The position numbers and the translations under genes are program-made. 64,000 nucleotides of DNA from Streptomyces sp. cf386 (GTDB lineage Bacteria; Actinomycetota; Actinomycetes; Streptomycetales; Streptomycetaceae). Where the stretch lies: assembly GCF_900103585.1 (NCBI RefSeq), contig NZ_FNHV01000010.1:204607-268606 (forward strand), in the 5' to 3' direction. Positions 16,614 through 25,518 of the stretch are shown here, in pieces; within the stretch, counting starts at the first letter, position 1; each line of letters begins with the position of its first letter. The notes under the pieces are model-generated. The model was not told the DNA's origin and searched no databases. It saw only the letters and a list, made by a program, of their open reading frames with translations.

Positions 16614-17903
16614 GTGAGCGACAACTCTGTAGTACTGCGGTACGGCGACGGCGAGTACACCTACCCGGTGATTGACAGCACCGTCGGCGACAAGGGCTTT
16701 GACATCGGCAAGCTCCGCGCCCAGACCGGTCTGGTGACGCTGGACAGCGGCTACGGCAACACCGCCGCCTATAAATCCGCCGTCACCTACCTCGACGGCG
16801 AGGCGGGCATCCTCCGCTACCGCGGCTACCCGATCGAGCAGCTGGCCGAGCGCTCCACCTTCCTGGAGGTGGCCTACCTGCTGATCAACGGTGAGCTGCC
16901 CACCGTCGACGAGCTCTCGACCTTCCAGAACGACATCACGCAGCACACCCTGCTGCACGAGGACGTCAAGAACTTCTACAAGGGCTTCCCGCGCGACGCC
17001 CACCCGATGGCCATGCTGTCGTCGGTCGTCTCCGCGCTGTCCACGTTCTACCAGGACAGCCACAACCCGTTCGACGAGAAGCAGCGCAACCTCTCGACGA
17101 TCCGGCTGCTCGCCAAGCTTCCGACGATCGCGGCGTACGCGTACAAGAAGTCGATCGGCCACCCGTTCGTCTACCCGCGCAACGACCTCGGTTACGTCGA
17201 GAACTTCCTGCGCATGACCTTCTCGGTTCCGGCGCAGGAGTACGAGCTCGACCCGGTCGTCGTCGCCGCCCTCGACAAGCTGCTGATCCTGCACGCGGAC
17301 CACGAGCAGAACTGTTCGACCTCGACGGTCCGCCTGGTCGGCTCGTCGCAGGCCAACATGTTCGCCTCGATCTCGGCCGGCATCTCGGCGCTGTGGGGCC
17401 CGCTGCACGGCGGTGCCAACCAGTCCGTCCTGGAGATGCTGGAGGGCATCCAGGAGAGCGGTGGTGACGTCGACTCCTTCATCCGCAAGGTGAAGAACAA
17501 GGAGGACGGCGTCCGCCTGATGGGCTTCGGCCACCGGGTCTACAAGAACTTCGACCCGCGCGCCAAGATCATCAAGGCCGCCGCGCACGACGTCCTCTCG
17601 GCCCTCGGCAAGTCCGACGAGCTGCTGGACATCGCGCTGAAGCTGGAGGAGCACGCGCTCTCCGACGACTACTTCGTCTCGCGCAGCCTCTACCCGAACG
17701 TCGACTTCTACACCGGCCTGATCTACCGGGCCATGGGCTTCCCGACCGAGATGTTCACGGTCCTGTTCGCCCTCGGCCGTCTCCCGGGCTGGATCGCCCA
17801 GTGGCACGAGATGATCAAGGAGCCGGGGTCCCGCATCGGCCGCCCGCGCCAGATCTACACGGGCGTCGTCGAGCGCGACTTCGTTCCCGTCGAGGCGCGC
17901 TGA
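16614..17903 (+). CDS. gltA: Citrate synthase
   Basis: 429 residues, matching the hexameric type II bacterial citrate synthase. Catalytic region marks are HADHEQNCSTSTVRLVGSS, GPLHGGANQSVLEML with the active histidine, and GFGHRVYKNFDPRAKI with the aspartate a little further on. It condenses acetyl-CoA and oxaloacetate as entry to the TCA cycle. I chose the GTG at 16614 (MSDNSVVLRYGDGEYTYP) because GAGGGA lies five bases upstream and the length agrees with Streptomyces CitA; an in-frame GTG at 16602 is possible. It is followed by a very stable terminator and is probably monocistronic. Confidence 0.97.
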   Translation: MSDNSVVLRYGDGEYTYPVIDSTVGDKGFDIGKLRAQTGLVTLDSGYGNTAAYKSAVTYLDGEAGILRYRGYPIEQLAERSTFLEVAYLLINGELPTVDELSTFQNDITQHTLLHEDVKNFYKGFPRDAHPMAMLSSVVSALSTFYQDSHNPFDEKQRNLSTIRLLAKLPTIAAYAYKKSIGHPFVYPRNDLGYVENFLRMTFSVPAQEYELDPVVVAALDKLLILHADHEQNCSTSTVRLVGSSQANMFASISAGISALWGPLHGGANQSVLEMLEGIQESGGDVDSFIRKVKNKEDGVRLMGFGHRVYKNFDPRAKIIKAAAHDVLSALGKSDELLDIALKLEEHALSDDYFVSRSLYPNVDFYTGLIYRAMGFPTEMFTVLFALGRLPGWIAQWHEMIKEPGSRIGRPRQIYTGVVERDFVPVEAR

Positions 17904-17915
17904 GCCTCGCTGCTG

Positions 17916-17951
17916 GAGCCTCGTACCTGACTTCGGTCGGGTGCGGGGCTC
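17916..17951 (+). terminator. Terminator with UUCG tetraloop after gltA
   Basis: Two 16-nt arms (17916-17931, 17936-17951) pair completely in plus-strand RNA; three of the pairs are G-U. They are capped by TTCG. The asymmetry of the wobble pairs shows it is built for the plus strand, 12 bp after the gltA stop. Confidence 0.85.
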
Positions 17952-17988
17952 TTGTGCGTATGCGGCGCCCGGATGTGCACGGATAGAA

Positions 17989-18039
17989 GAAGGCGCCCTG
18001 GCGGCGGTCCCCCCACGGGCCGACGTCCAGGGCGCCTTC
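17989..18039 (+). terminator. Second hairpin after gltA
   Basis: GAAGGCGCCCTGG (17989-18001) pairs perfectly with CCAGGGCGCCTTC (18027-18039) across a 25-nt loop, about 90 bp after gltA. It may back up the first terminator. Confidence 0.65.
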
Positions 18040-18510
18040 CCATGTCCCGGTGCGGATTCCCCCCACGGGATCCGGCCGGGCGTCTGAGAGAGCAGCGCCT
18101 GAATCGCTGTCTTTCTGTGTTGCCGTTTGAGCAGAACGAGCAAAACTCGTCGTACTCATGGTTGAGTGCGGTCTGCCGGGACAGCGCACGGTCGGGAGGG
18201 CCGCTCAAAGCTTCCCGATGTACGTGCCCCGGCAACGCAACTCTGAGGAAGTCCCCCAAGACATCCTCAGATGCCAGTTGGCGCCCCCCAAGACGCCGTC
18301 TGACATCGTCAACTTAGACCTTCGAACCCCTTCGATGGTTACGTTCACATCACTGTGATCTGCGTCTCTTGCGTATGTCCGTTAGATACGCAAGAGCCCC
18401 GATATGGCGATCGGGACCCAAGCGTAAGGATGATGCGTGAGCCTTGTGAAGAGCTTATGTGAGCTGGGCGTCGGACTCCAGAGGGGCCTAGCGGGGTTCT
18501 TACTACGAAT
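18040..18510. other. Gene-free spacer between gltA and copA
   Basis: No convincing gene is found in these 470 bp; frames here lack a ribosome site and have poor codon bias. Its 3' part is less GC-rich than the surroundings. CTCTTGCGTAT (18366-18376) and ATACGCAAGAG (18386-18396) form a perfect 11-bp stem that could end copper-operon transcription arriving on the minus strand. Confidence 0.5.
18366..18396. terminator. Hairpin downstream of copA
   Basis: A perfect 11-bp inverted repeat with a 9-base loop, 115 bp beyond the copA stop on the minus strand. No long T-run on either strand. Confidence 0.45.
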
Positions 18511-20829
18511 TCACCGGAACGTCCGCAGTCGCAGGCTGTTCGTCACCACGAACACGGACGAAAAGGCCATCGCCGCCCCCGCGATCATCGGGTTCAGCAA
18601 CCCCGCCGCGGCCAGCGGCAACGCGGCGACGTTGTAACCGAAGGCCCACACGAGGTTGCCCTTGATCGTGGCCAGCGTCCTGCGGGACAGCCGGATCGCG
18701 TCCGCGGCCACCCGCAGATCCCCGCGCACCAGCGTCAGATCGCTCGCCTCGATCGCCGCGTCCGTGCCCGTCCCCATGGCGAGACCCAGATCGGCGGTGG
18801 CGAGCGCGGCCGCGTCGTTGACGCCGTCGCCCACCATGGCGACGCACCGCCCCTCACGCCGCAGCCGCCGTACGGCCTCGACCTTGTCCTCGGGCAGGAC
18901 CTCCGCAATCACCTGATCGATACCGACCGCCTGCGCCACCGCCTCGGCGACCGTCCGGTTGTCCCCGGTCAGCAGCACCGGGGTGAGCCCCAGCGCCCGC
19001 AGCTCGCGCACCGCCTCGGCGCTGGTCTCCTTCACCGTGTCCGCGACGGCGACGACACCCCGCGCTTCCCCGTCCCACCCGACGACCACGGCCGTACGAC
19101 CGTCTCTCTCGGCCTCCTCCCGGGCCCGGGCAAGCTCCGTGGGCAGCGCCTCGAAAAGGCGCCCCACGGCCACGTCACGGCCCTCCACGCGCGCGCGTAC
19201 GCCGCGCCCGGGGACGTTCTCGAACCCCTCGACCTCCGGCAGCCGTCCGACCCGCTCCTCGGCACCCGCGGCCACGGCCCGGGCCACGGGATGCTCGGAG
19301 GCGTGCTCCACGGCGCCCGCGAGCCGCAGCACCTGCTCCTCGTCGGCGCCCTCGGCGACGTACACCTTCTGGAGGGTCATACGGCCCGTGGTGACCGTGC
19401 CGGTCTTGTCCAGGACGACGGTGTCGACCCGGCGCGTGGACTCCAGCACCTCGGGGCCCTTGATGAGGATGCCGAGCTGCGCCCCGCGTCCCGTGCCGAC
19501 CATGAGGGCCGTGGGCGTGGCGAGGCCCAGAGCGCACGGGCAGGCGATGATCAGCACCGCCACGGCCGCGGTGAAGGCGGCGACCGTGTCGTCGGTGATG
19601 CCGAGCCAGGCCCCGAAGGTGGCGACCGCGAGCACGATGACCGCGGGCACGAACACCCCGGAGATCCGGTCGGCGAGCCGCTGCACCTCGGCCTTGCCGT
19701 TCTGCGCGTCCTCCACCAGCCTCGCCATCCGCGCGAGCCGGGTGTCGGCGCCGACCCGGGTCGCCTCGACGACGAGCCGCCCGCCCGCGTTGACCGTCGC
19801 GCCGGTGACCGCGTCCCCGACCGTCACGTCCACCGGCACGGACTCGCCGGTCAGCAGGGCGGCGTCCACCGCCGAGGAGCCCTCGACGACGGTGCCGTCG
19901 GTGGCGATCTTCTCGCCCGGCCGTACGACGAACCGGTCCCCGACGGCCAGCCGGCCGACCGGGATACGGACCTCACGCCCGTCCCGCAGCACGGACACGT
20001 CCTTGGCGCCCAGCTCCATCAGGGCCCGCAGTGCCGCTCCCGCGCGCCGCTTGGCGCGGGCCTCCAGATAGCGGCCGAGGAGGATGAAGGTGACGACCCC
20101 GGAGGCCACTTCGAGGTAGATCTGCGAGGCGCCGTCCACGCGCGAGACGGTGAACTCGAAGTCGTCGCGCATCCCGGCCATGCCCGCGTCGCCGAGGAAC
20201 AGCGCCCACAGCGACCAGCCGAACGCCGCCAGCGTGCCCATCGAGATCAGCGTGTCCATGGTCGCCGCACCGTGCCGGGCGTTCGTGAACGCGGCGCGGT
20301 GGAAGGGCAGTCCGCCCCAGACGACGACCGGCGAAGCCAGGGTGAGCGCGAGCCACTGCCAGTTGTCGAACTGCAGGGCCGGGATCATCGACAGCAGGAT
20401 GACGGGGGCGGTGAGGAGGGCGGAGACGGTGAAGCGGTGGCGGTAGGCGGTCGGTTCGGGGTCTTCCGGGGCCTGCTCCGGCGCGGGCTGCGGGGGAGCA
20501 GGCTCCTCGGCGGTGTACCCCGTCTTCTCCACCACGGCGATGAGGTCGGCGACCTCTGTGCCCGCGGGGTAGCTGACCTTCGCCTTCTCCGTCGCGTAGT
20601 TCACCGTGGCGGTGACGCCGTCCATGCGGTTGAGCTTCTTCTCGACGCGGGCCGCGCAGGAGGCGCAGGTCATTCCGCCGATCAGCAGCTCTACTTGGGA
20701 GGTGGGGGCGGGCGTGCCGGGGGCGCTGGGGGTGCGGCCGGGCGTGCCTGGCGTACCGGCGGCCGTGCCCTTCGTGTCGGCGGGGCCGGCCGGTCCCGGT
20801 ATCGGCGGTTGGTCGGTGGTGCGGGGCAT
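18511..20829 (-). CDS. copA: Copper-translocating P1B-type ATPase
   Basis: 772 residues. One N-terminal metal-binding domain has GMTCASC (C55, C58). The transmembrane CPC motif is in IIACPCALGLATP near residue 430, the phosphorylation site is DKTGTVTTG near 473, and the hinge is MVGDGVNDAAALA near 663. CPC plus the HMA domain marks a Cu(I) exporter. The first 44 residues are a Pro/Gly/Thr-rich tail unusual for the family. It follows the copper chaperone gene by 7 bp, and both should be controlled by the CsoR-type operator at 21143-21159. Confidence 0.94.
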   Translation of the reverse strand: MPRTTDQPPIPGPAGPADTKGTAAGTPGTPGRTPSAPGTPAPTSQVELLIGGMTCASCAARVEKKLNRMDGVTATVNYATEKAKVSYPAGTEVADLIAVVEKTGYTAEEPAPPQPAPEQAPEDPEPTAYRHRFTVSALLTAPVILLSMIPALQFDNWQWLALTLASPVVVWGGLPFHRAAFTNARHGAATMDTLISMGTLAAFGWSLWALFLGDAGMAGMRDDFEFTVSRVDGASQIYLEVASGVVTFILLGRYLEARAKRRAGAALRALMELGAKDVSVLRDGREVRIPVGRLAVGDRFVVRPGEKIATDGTVVEGSSAVDAALLTGESVPVDVTVGDAVTGATVNAGGRLVVEATRVGADTRLARMARLVEDAQNGKAEVQRLADRISGVFVPAVIVLAVATFGAWLGITDDTVAAFTAAVAVLIIACPCALGLATPTALMVGTGRGAQLGILIKGPEVLESTRRVDTVVLDKTGTVTTGRMTLQKVYVAEGADEEQVLRLAGAVEHASEHPVARAVAAGAEERVGRLPEVEGFENVPGRGVRARVEGRDVAVGRLFEALPTELARAREEAERDGRTAVVVGWDGEARGVVAVADTVKETSAEAVRELRALGLTPVLLTGDNRTVAEAVAQAVGIDQVIAEVLPEDKVEAVRRLRREGRCVAMVGDGVNDAAALATADLGLAMGTGTDAAIEASDLTLVRGDLRVAADAIRLSRRTLATIKGNLVWAFGYNVAALPLAAAGLLNPMIAGAAMAFSSVFVVTNSLRLRTFR

Positions 20830-20836
20830 GTCCGGC

Positions 20837-21076
20837 TCAGATCTTGGCGACCAGCTCGAAGCCCGCCTCGTCGACGGCCGCGCGGACGGCCTCCTCGTCC
20901 AGCGGGGCTCCGGAGACGACGGTGACCTCGCCGGTCGAGGCGACGGCCTTCACCGAGCTGACGCCGGGGAGTTCGGAGATCTCGCCGGATACGGCACCCT
21001 CGCAGTGCCCGCAGCTCATACCGCTCACCTTGTAGACGGCGGTGATGGAACCCGGGGTGCCGGTCTGGGCGGTCAT
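20837..21076 (-). CDS. copZ: Copper chaperone (heavy-metal-associated domain), CopZ-like
   Basis: 79 residues: one ferredoxin-like HMA domain with the Cu(I) motif GMSCGHCEGAV (C22, C25) and the family ending EAVRAAVDEAGFELV. It should deliver Cu(I) to CopA or buffer it in the cytosol. An in-frame ORF extends to 21118, but GAGGAG with a 6-nt spacer before the ATG at 21076 decides the start. First gene of the copper operon. Confidence 0.93.
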   Translation of the reverse strand: MTAQTGTPGSITAVYKVSGMSCGHCEGAVSGEISELPGVSSVKAVASTGEVTVVSGAPLDEEAVRAAVDEAGFELVAKI

Positions 21077-21142
21077 GTCGTTCTCCTCGTCGAGGCATGT
21101 GGGGCTGAGGGGGTCCATGAGGGCCCTCTGTTACTCCACGCT

Positions 21143-21159
21143 ATACCCCTAAGGGGTAT
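21143..21159. promoter_or_regulatory. CsoR-type copper operator
   Basis: ATACCCCTAAGGGGTAT is a perfect 17-bp palindrome matching the known CsoR target pattern (TATACCC...GGGTATA). It lies 67 bp upstream of the copZ ATG. A CsoR gene is not in the window, so the repressor must act in trans. Confidence 0.85.
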
Positions 21160-21239
21160 TTCCCCAAGAGGGGTCCAGGATGAGACGGGGCCTGCGCTCC
21201 GGGGGCGCGGAGCCGCTTCAGGAGGGGATCGGGGTGCCT

Positions 21240-21887
21240 TCAGGAGGGGTCGGGGTGCCCGAGTCTCGCGCCGACCAGCGGGTCCAGGTAGCGGATCAGG
21301 GCGTTCTTGAGCTCCTGGACATAGGCGTCGCGCTCGGCGCCCTCGTGAGCGAGGACCAGCTCCAGGCCCGCCTTGTACATGCCCAGGCACATGTGCGAGG
21401 TCCGGGCGAGGTCGGCCGGCGGGGTGTCCGGCAGGATCGAGGAGAGCAGGTCCTCGATCCGGGAGAGCAGGGTCGCGTGCAGGGCGTCGTGCTCCTCGGT
21501 GATGCGGCCGGGGATGTCGGGGCCGTGCATCAGCGCGAAGAACACCGGGTGCTCGCAGTTGAAGGCGATGAACCGGTCGACGGCCGAGCCGACCGCCTCC
21601 TCCAAGGGTGTCGTGGGGTCGACCGGCGCGAGCGCCTCGCCGTATGTCTCGCGCATCTCGTGCATGAGCCGGTCACCCAGCTCGATCGCGATCGCTTCCT
21701 TGTTCGGGAAGAACTGGTACAGCGTGCCCGGTGAGACGCCCGCCTCGCGGGCGATGGCGTTGGTGCTGGCCGCCGTGTAGCCGGTGGTGGTGAAGACGGT
21801 GGCCGCGGCTTCCAGCAGTTGGGCGATGCGGCGCTCGCCGCGGGCCTGGCGGCGGCGCGGCTGGTCCTTCTCCTCGGTGGTGGGCAC
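21240..21887 (-). CDS. TetR-family regulator of the adjacent MMPL transporter
   Basis: 215 residues. The HTH is in AAATVFTTTGYTAASTNAIAREAG and GVSPGTLYQFFPNKEAI, residues about 25-65, with a ligand-binding helical C-terminal domain. The start is a GTG at 21887. It is divergent from the MMPL gene, and the 194-bp gap holds two near-identical operators (21920-21942, 21949-21971), so it probably represses both itself and the exporter. The ligand is unknown. Confidence 0.9.
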   Translation of the reverse strand: MPTTEEKDQPRRRQARGERRIAQLLEAAATVFTTTGYTAASTNAIAREAGVSPGTLYQFFPNKEAIAIELGDRLMHEMRETYGEALAPVDPTTPLEEAVGSAVDRFIAFNCEHPVFFALMHGPDIPGRITEEHDALHATLLSRIEDLLSSILPDTPPADLARTSHMCLGMYKAGLELVLAHEGAERDAYVQELKNALIRYLDPLVGARLGHPDPS

Positions 21888-21919
21888 GCGTTATCCCCAG
21901 TTCTCCGAACGCGATTGAC

Positions 21920-21942
21920 AAACGCGAGTGGTCGCTCGCATT
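21920..21942. promoter_or_regulatory. TetR operator 1 (MMPL promoter region)
   Basis: AAACGCGAGTGGTCGCTCGC followed by ATT: CGCGAG and CTCG arms in dyad symmetry. It shares AAACGCGAGNNNTCNCTCGNNTT with operator 2. Confidence 0.7.
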
Positions 21943-21948
21943 CTGGAG

Positions 21949-21971
21949 AAACGCGAGCGATCTCTCGTGTT
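21949..21971. promoter_or_regulatory. TetR operator 2 (MMPL promoter region)
   Basis: AAACGCGAGCGATCTCTCGT followed by GTT. The start is 29 bp from operator 1 and on the same face to within half a turn. Both lie 33-85 bp upstream of the TetR start and about 110 bp upstream of the MMPL start. Confidence 0.7.
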
Positions 21972-22081
21972 TGCCAGTCTATGGCAGTGACGACTCCATG
22001 CTGCCTGGCTGTGCCCCACGTGGATCGGGCGCTTGCATCAGGCGTGAGCAGCATGGATCAGGGTGAAGGGGACACCGCACA

Positions 22082-24337
22082 ATGACCGAAGTCAACAGGC
22101 CACCCCGCATCGGAGGCTGGACCCGCTTCGTGACGGCCCGCCCCCGGTTGTCGCTGCTCGTGGCCCTGGTGCTGACCGCGCTCGCGGTGGTGGCCGGCAG
22201 CGGCGTCGCCGACCGGCTGGGCAGCGGCGGCTGGGAAGACCCGAACGCCGGGTCGACGTATGCCACCAAGGCACTGGAGCGCGAGTTCCCCGCCTCCCAG
22301 CCCAACCTCCTGCTCCTCGTGGACGCGGGCAGCGCCTCCGTGGACGACCCCGCGGTGGCCGCCGAGGCCCGGCGGCTCACGGAGCGACTGGCCGCCGAGA
22401 AGGGCGTCATAGGGGTCGGCTCCTACTGGCAGGCGGACGCCGCGTCGGCTCCCGCCCTGCGCGCCGAGGACGGCCGTGAGGCGCTGATCGCCGCCCGCAT
22501 CACGGGCGAGGAGGAGGAGATGGGGGAGACCCTGGACCGCCTCGCGCCCGAGTTCCGGGGTGCGCACGGTCCGGTGGAGGTCAGCGTCGGCGGCCCGGTC
22601 GCCGTGCGGCACGAGATGCAGACGATCATCCAGGAGGACCTGACCCGGGCCGAGATGATCGCCCTGCCGGTCACCCTGGTGCTGCTGGTGATGGTCTTCG
22701 GCAGCGCGGTCGCGGCCCTGCTGCCGCTCGGCATCGGCATCGTCGCCATCCTCGGCACGAACGCGGTGCTGCGCGGCCTGACCGAGATCACGGATGTGTC
22801 GGTCTTCGCGATGAACCTCACCACGGCCCTGGGCCTGGGCCTCGCCATCGACTACGCCCTGTTCATCGTCCGCCGCTTCCGCGAGGAACTCGCCACCGGC
22901 GCCGAGCCGTTGACGGCCGTCGGCACGACCCTGCGCACGGCCGGCCGGACGGTTCTCTTCTCGGCCCTGACGGTCGCGGTCTCGCTCGCGGCGATGCTGC
23001 TCTTCCCGCAGTACTTCCTGCGCTCCTTCGCCTACGCCGGAATAGCGGTGGTGCTGCTCGCCGCGGCTGCCGCGCTGATCCTGCTCCCGGCGGCACTGGT
23101 CCTGCTCGGCCACCGGGTCAACTCCCTGGACCTGCGCCGTCTGTTCCGGCGCGGGCGGCCGAAGGCGTCGAGTGAGGCATCCGATCAGGGGGCCGGTTCG
23201 ACAGGGGGCAGGGCCTGGACCCGCACGGCGAACATCGTCATGCGCCGCGCCCCGTTCTTCGCCCTCGGCACCACCGCCGTCCTGGTCCTGCTCGGACTGC
23301 CCTTCCTGGGCGTGAAGTTCGGCACCGCCGACGACCGCCAGCTGCCGTCGAGCGCCGAGTCGCACGTGGTCCAGCAGCACATCCGCGACGGCTTCCCGGG
23401 CAGCCCCGGCGGCGGCCTGGAGGTCTTCGCCGAAGGACGGGCCACGCCAGCGCAGTACGCCGACTACAAGGAGCGGATCGCCGCTCTCCCGGAGGTGCTC
23501 CGGGTCGACGGACCGCTGGTGAAGGGCGACTCGGCGTACTTCACGGTGCTGCCGAAGGGCGAGGCGGTGGACGACCCTGCCCAGAACCTGGTGGGCGAAC
23601 TGCGCGCCACACAGGCGCCGTTCGACACCGAGGTGACCGGCGCGGCGGCGGTCCTGGTCGACTCCAAGGACGCGATAGCCGAGCAACTGCCGCTGGCCGC
23701 GGCCTTCATCGTGATCGTCACCCTGCTGCTGGTGTTCCTGCTGACCGGCAGTGTGCTGATCCCGATCCAGGCGGTCGTGCTCAACGCGCTGAGCCTGACG
23801 GCGATGTTCGGCGCGGTGGTCTGGGTCTTCCAGGACGGCCATCTGTCCGGCCTGCTCGGCTTCACCAGCCCCGGCTCGATCGAGACGACCCTCCCGGTGC
23901 TGATGTTCTGCGTCGCCTTCGGCCTGTCCATGGACTACGGCGTGTTCCTGCTCTCCCGCATCAAGGAGGAGTACGACGCGACCGGCGACCACGACCAGGC
24001 GGTCCGCCATGGCCTGCAACGCACCGGCGGTCTGATAACCGCCGCCGCCGTGATCCTCGCGGTGGTGATGGTCGCCATAGGCACCTCCAGGGTGACCAAC
24101 ACCAAGATGCTCGGCCTCGGCATCGCGCTGGCGGTGCTGATGGACGCGATGATCGTCCGCAGCCTCCTGGTCCCGGCGGTCATGCGTCTGACGGGGCGGG
24201 CGACCTGGTGGGCGCCGGGGCCGCTGCGGCGGTTCCATGACCGGTTCGGGGTGAGCGAGGGGGAGCCGACGGGGTCGGCGGAAGCCCCGGCACCGGAGCC
24301 CGCGGAGGAGCGGGACAAGGTGAGCTCGCGCGGCTGA
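22082..24337 (+). CDS. MMPL-family RND transporter
   Basis: 751 residues with two repeats of the MmpL fold. The proton-relay Asp-Tyr pairs are visible in GLAIDYALFIVRRFREE near residue 257 and SMDYGVFLLSRIKEE near residue 617. About 12 membrane segments flank two large external loops. Such proteins export lipids, siderophores or drugs with proton-motive force. The cargo is unknown. The cytoplasmic tail is Pro/Glu-rich. It is controlled by the divergent TetR protein. Confidence 0.9.
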   Translation: MTEVNRPPRIGGWTRFVTARPRLSLLVALVLTALAVVAGSGVADRLGSGGWEDPNAGSTYATKALEREFPASQPNLLLLVDAGSASVDDPAVAAEARRLTERLAAEKGVIGVGSYWQADAASAPALRAEDGREALIAARITGEEEEMGETLDRLAPEFRGAHGPVEVSVGGPVAVRHEMQTIIQEDLTRAEMIALPVTLVLLVMVFGSAVAALLPLGIGIVAILGTNAVLRGLTEITDVSVFAMNLTTALGLGLAIDYALFIVRRFREELATGAEPLTAVGTTLRTAGRTVLFSALTVAVSLAAMLLFPQYFLRSFAYAGIAVVLLAAAAALILLPAALVLLGHRVNSLDLRRLFRRGRPKASSEASDQGAGSTGGRAWTRTANIVMRRAPFFALGTTAVLVLLGLPFLGVKFGTADDRQLPSSAESHVVQQHIRDGFPGSPGGGLEVFAEGRATPAQYADYKERIAALPEVLRVDGPLVKGDSAYFTVLPKGEAVDDPAQNLVGELRATQAPFDTEVTGAAAVLVDSKDAIAEQLPLAAAFIVIVTLLLVFLLTGSVLIPIQAVVLNALSLTAMFGAVVWVFQDGHLSGLLGFTSPGSIETTLPVLMFCVAFGLSMDYGVFLLSRIKEEYDATGDHDQAVRHGLQRTGGLITAAAVILAVVMVAIGTSRVTNTKMLGLGIALAVLMDAMIVRSLLVPAVMRLTGRATWWAPGPLRRFHDRFGVSEGEPTGSAEAPAPEPAEERDKVSSRG

Positions 24338-24474
24338 CCGCCCTGGAGGACGGCCGACCGAGCGGGCGTCGAGGCCTGGTATCGCAAACCTGGTGGAGCG
24401 TCTAGCGTTCCCGATGATCTCTGCTGATCTTCATTGCTCTCCGTGCAAGGGGACGCGGCCGAAAGGAGACCGGG

Positions 24475-25518
24475 ATGCGGGCTGTGGTGTTCGAGCGGTA
24501 CGGCGAAGCGGCCGAGGTGCGTGAGGTGCCCGACCCGCACCCCGCCCCCCACGGAGTGACCGTGCGCGTCGAGGCCACGGGGCTGTGCCGCAGTGACTGG
24601 CACGGCTGGCAGGGCCACGACCCGGACATCGCGCTGCCGCATGTGCCGGGCCATGAACTCGCCGGAGTCGTCGAGGAGGTGGGCGAGCGGGTGACCGGCT
24701 GGCACCCCGGCGACCGGGTCACCGTGCCGTTCGTGTGCGCCTGCGGCAGATGCGGGGCGTGTGCGGCGGGCGACCAGCAGGTGTGCGAGCGCCAGACGCA
24801 GCCCGGCTTCACCCACTGGGGTTCCTTCGCGCAGTACGTGGCGCTGGATCACGCCGACGTCAACCTCGTCGCCGTGCCCGACGGGATGTCCTTCGCGACG
24901 GCTGCCTCGCTCGGCTGCCGGTTCGCCACGGCGTTCCGCGCGGTCGTGCAGCAGGGCCGGGTGGCGGCGGGGGAGTGGGTCGCGGTGCACGGCTGCGGCG
25001 GGGTGGGCCTGTCGGCGGTGATGATCGCGGCGGCGTCGGGCGCGCGGGTCGTCGCGGTGGACGTCTCACCGAAGGCCCTGGACCTGGCGCGGAAGTTCGG
25101 GGCGGTGGAGTGTGTGGACGCCTCGGGCGTGCCCGACACGGCGGCGGCGATCCACGCCCTGACCGGCGGCGGCGCCCATCTCTCCCTGGACGCCCTCGGC
25201 TCACCCGTCACCTGCGCCGCGTCCGTCAACAGCCTGCGCCGCAGGGGCCGGCATATCCAGGTCGGCCTGCTGCCCTCGGAGTCCGGCACGACTCCGGTCC
25301 CCATGGCCCGCGCCATCGCCCTGGAGCTCGAGATCCTGGGCAGCCACGGGATGGCGGCGCACACCTACCCGTCGATGCTGGAGCTGGTCGGGGCGGGGGT
25401 GCTGCGGCCGGATCTGCTGGTGACGTCGACGATCCCGTTGGACGCGGTGCCGTCGGCGCTGGCGGCGCTCGGGACGGCGCCGGGGGCGGGGGTGACGGTC
25501 ATCGCGCCGTGGAGCTGA
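24475..25518 (+). CDS. Zinc-dependent medium-chain alcohol dehydrogenase
   Basis: 347 residues of the MDR family. Catalytic zinc residues are C38 in GLCRSDWHGW and the PGHE motif near residue 60. The structural zinc loop CACGRCGACAAGDQQVC supplies four cysteines (about 84-100). The NAD-binding site is GCGGVGLS near residue 176. It oxidises alcohols or reduces aldehydes in the cytosol; the substrate is not known. GAAAGGAG precedes the ATG. Its 3' end overlaps the opposing GNAT gene by 20 bp. Confidence 0.93.
   Translation: MRAVVFERYGEAAEVREVPDPHPAPHGVTVRVEATGLCRSDWHGWQGHDPDIALPHVPGHELAGVVEEVGERVTGWHPGDRVTVPFVCACGRCGACAAGDQQVCERQTQPGFTHWGSFAQYVALDHADVNLVAVPDGMSFATAASLGCRFATAFRAVVQQGRVAAGEWVAVHGCGGVGLSAVMIAAASGARVVAVDVSPKALDLARKFGAVECVDASGVPDTAAAIHALTGGGAHLSLDALGSPVTCAASVNSLRRRGRHIQVGLLPSESGTTPVPMARAIALELEILGSHGMAAHTYPSMLELVGAGVLRPDLLVTSTIPLDAVPSALAALGTAPGAGVTVIAPWS

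Noticed and set aside
18158..18358. 66-aa ORF in the gltA-copA spacer
   Set aside because: No ribosome site, weak codon bias, and it reads across an AT-richer stretch; no similarity recognised.
22058..24238. 726-aa minus-strand ORF opposite the MMPL gene
   Set aside because: Gln/His/Arg-rich antisense translation; the MMPL frame on the plus strand is intact.
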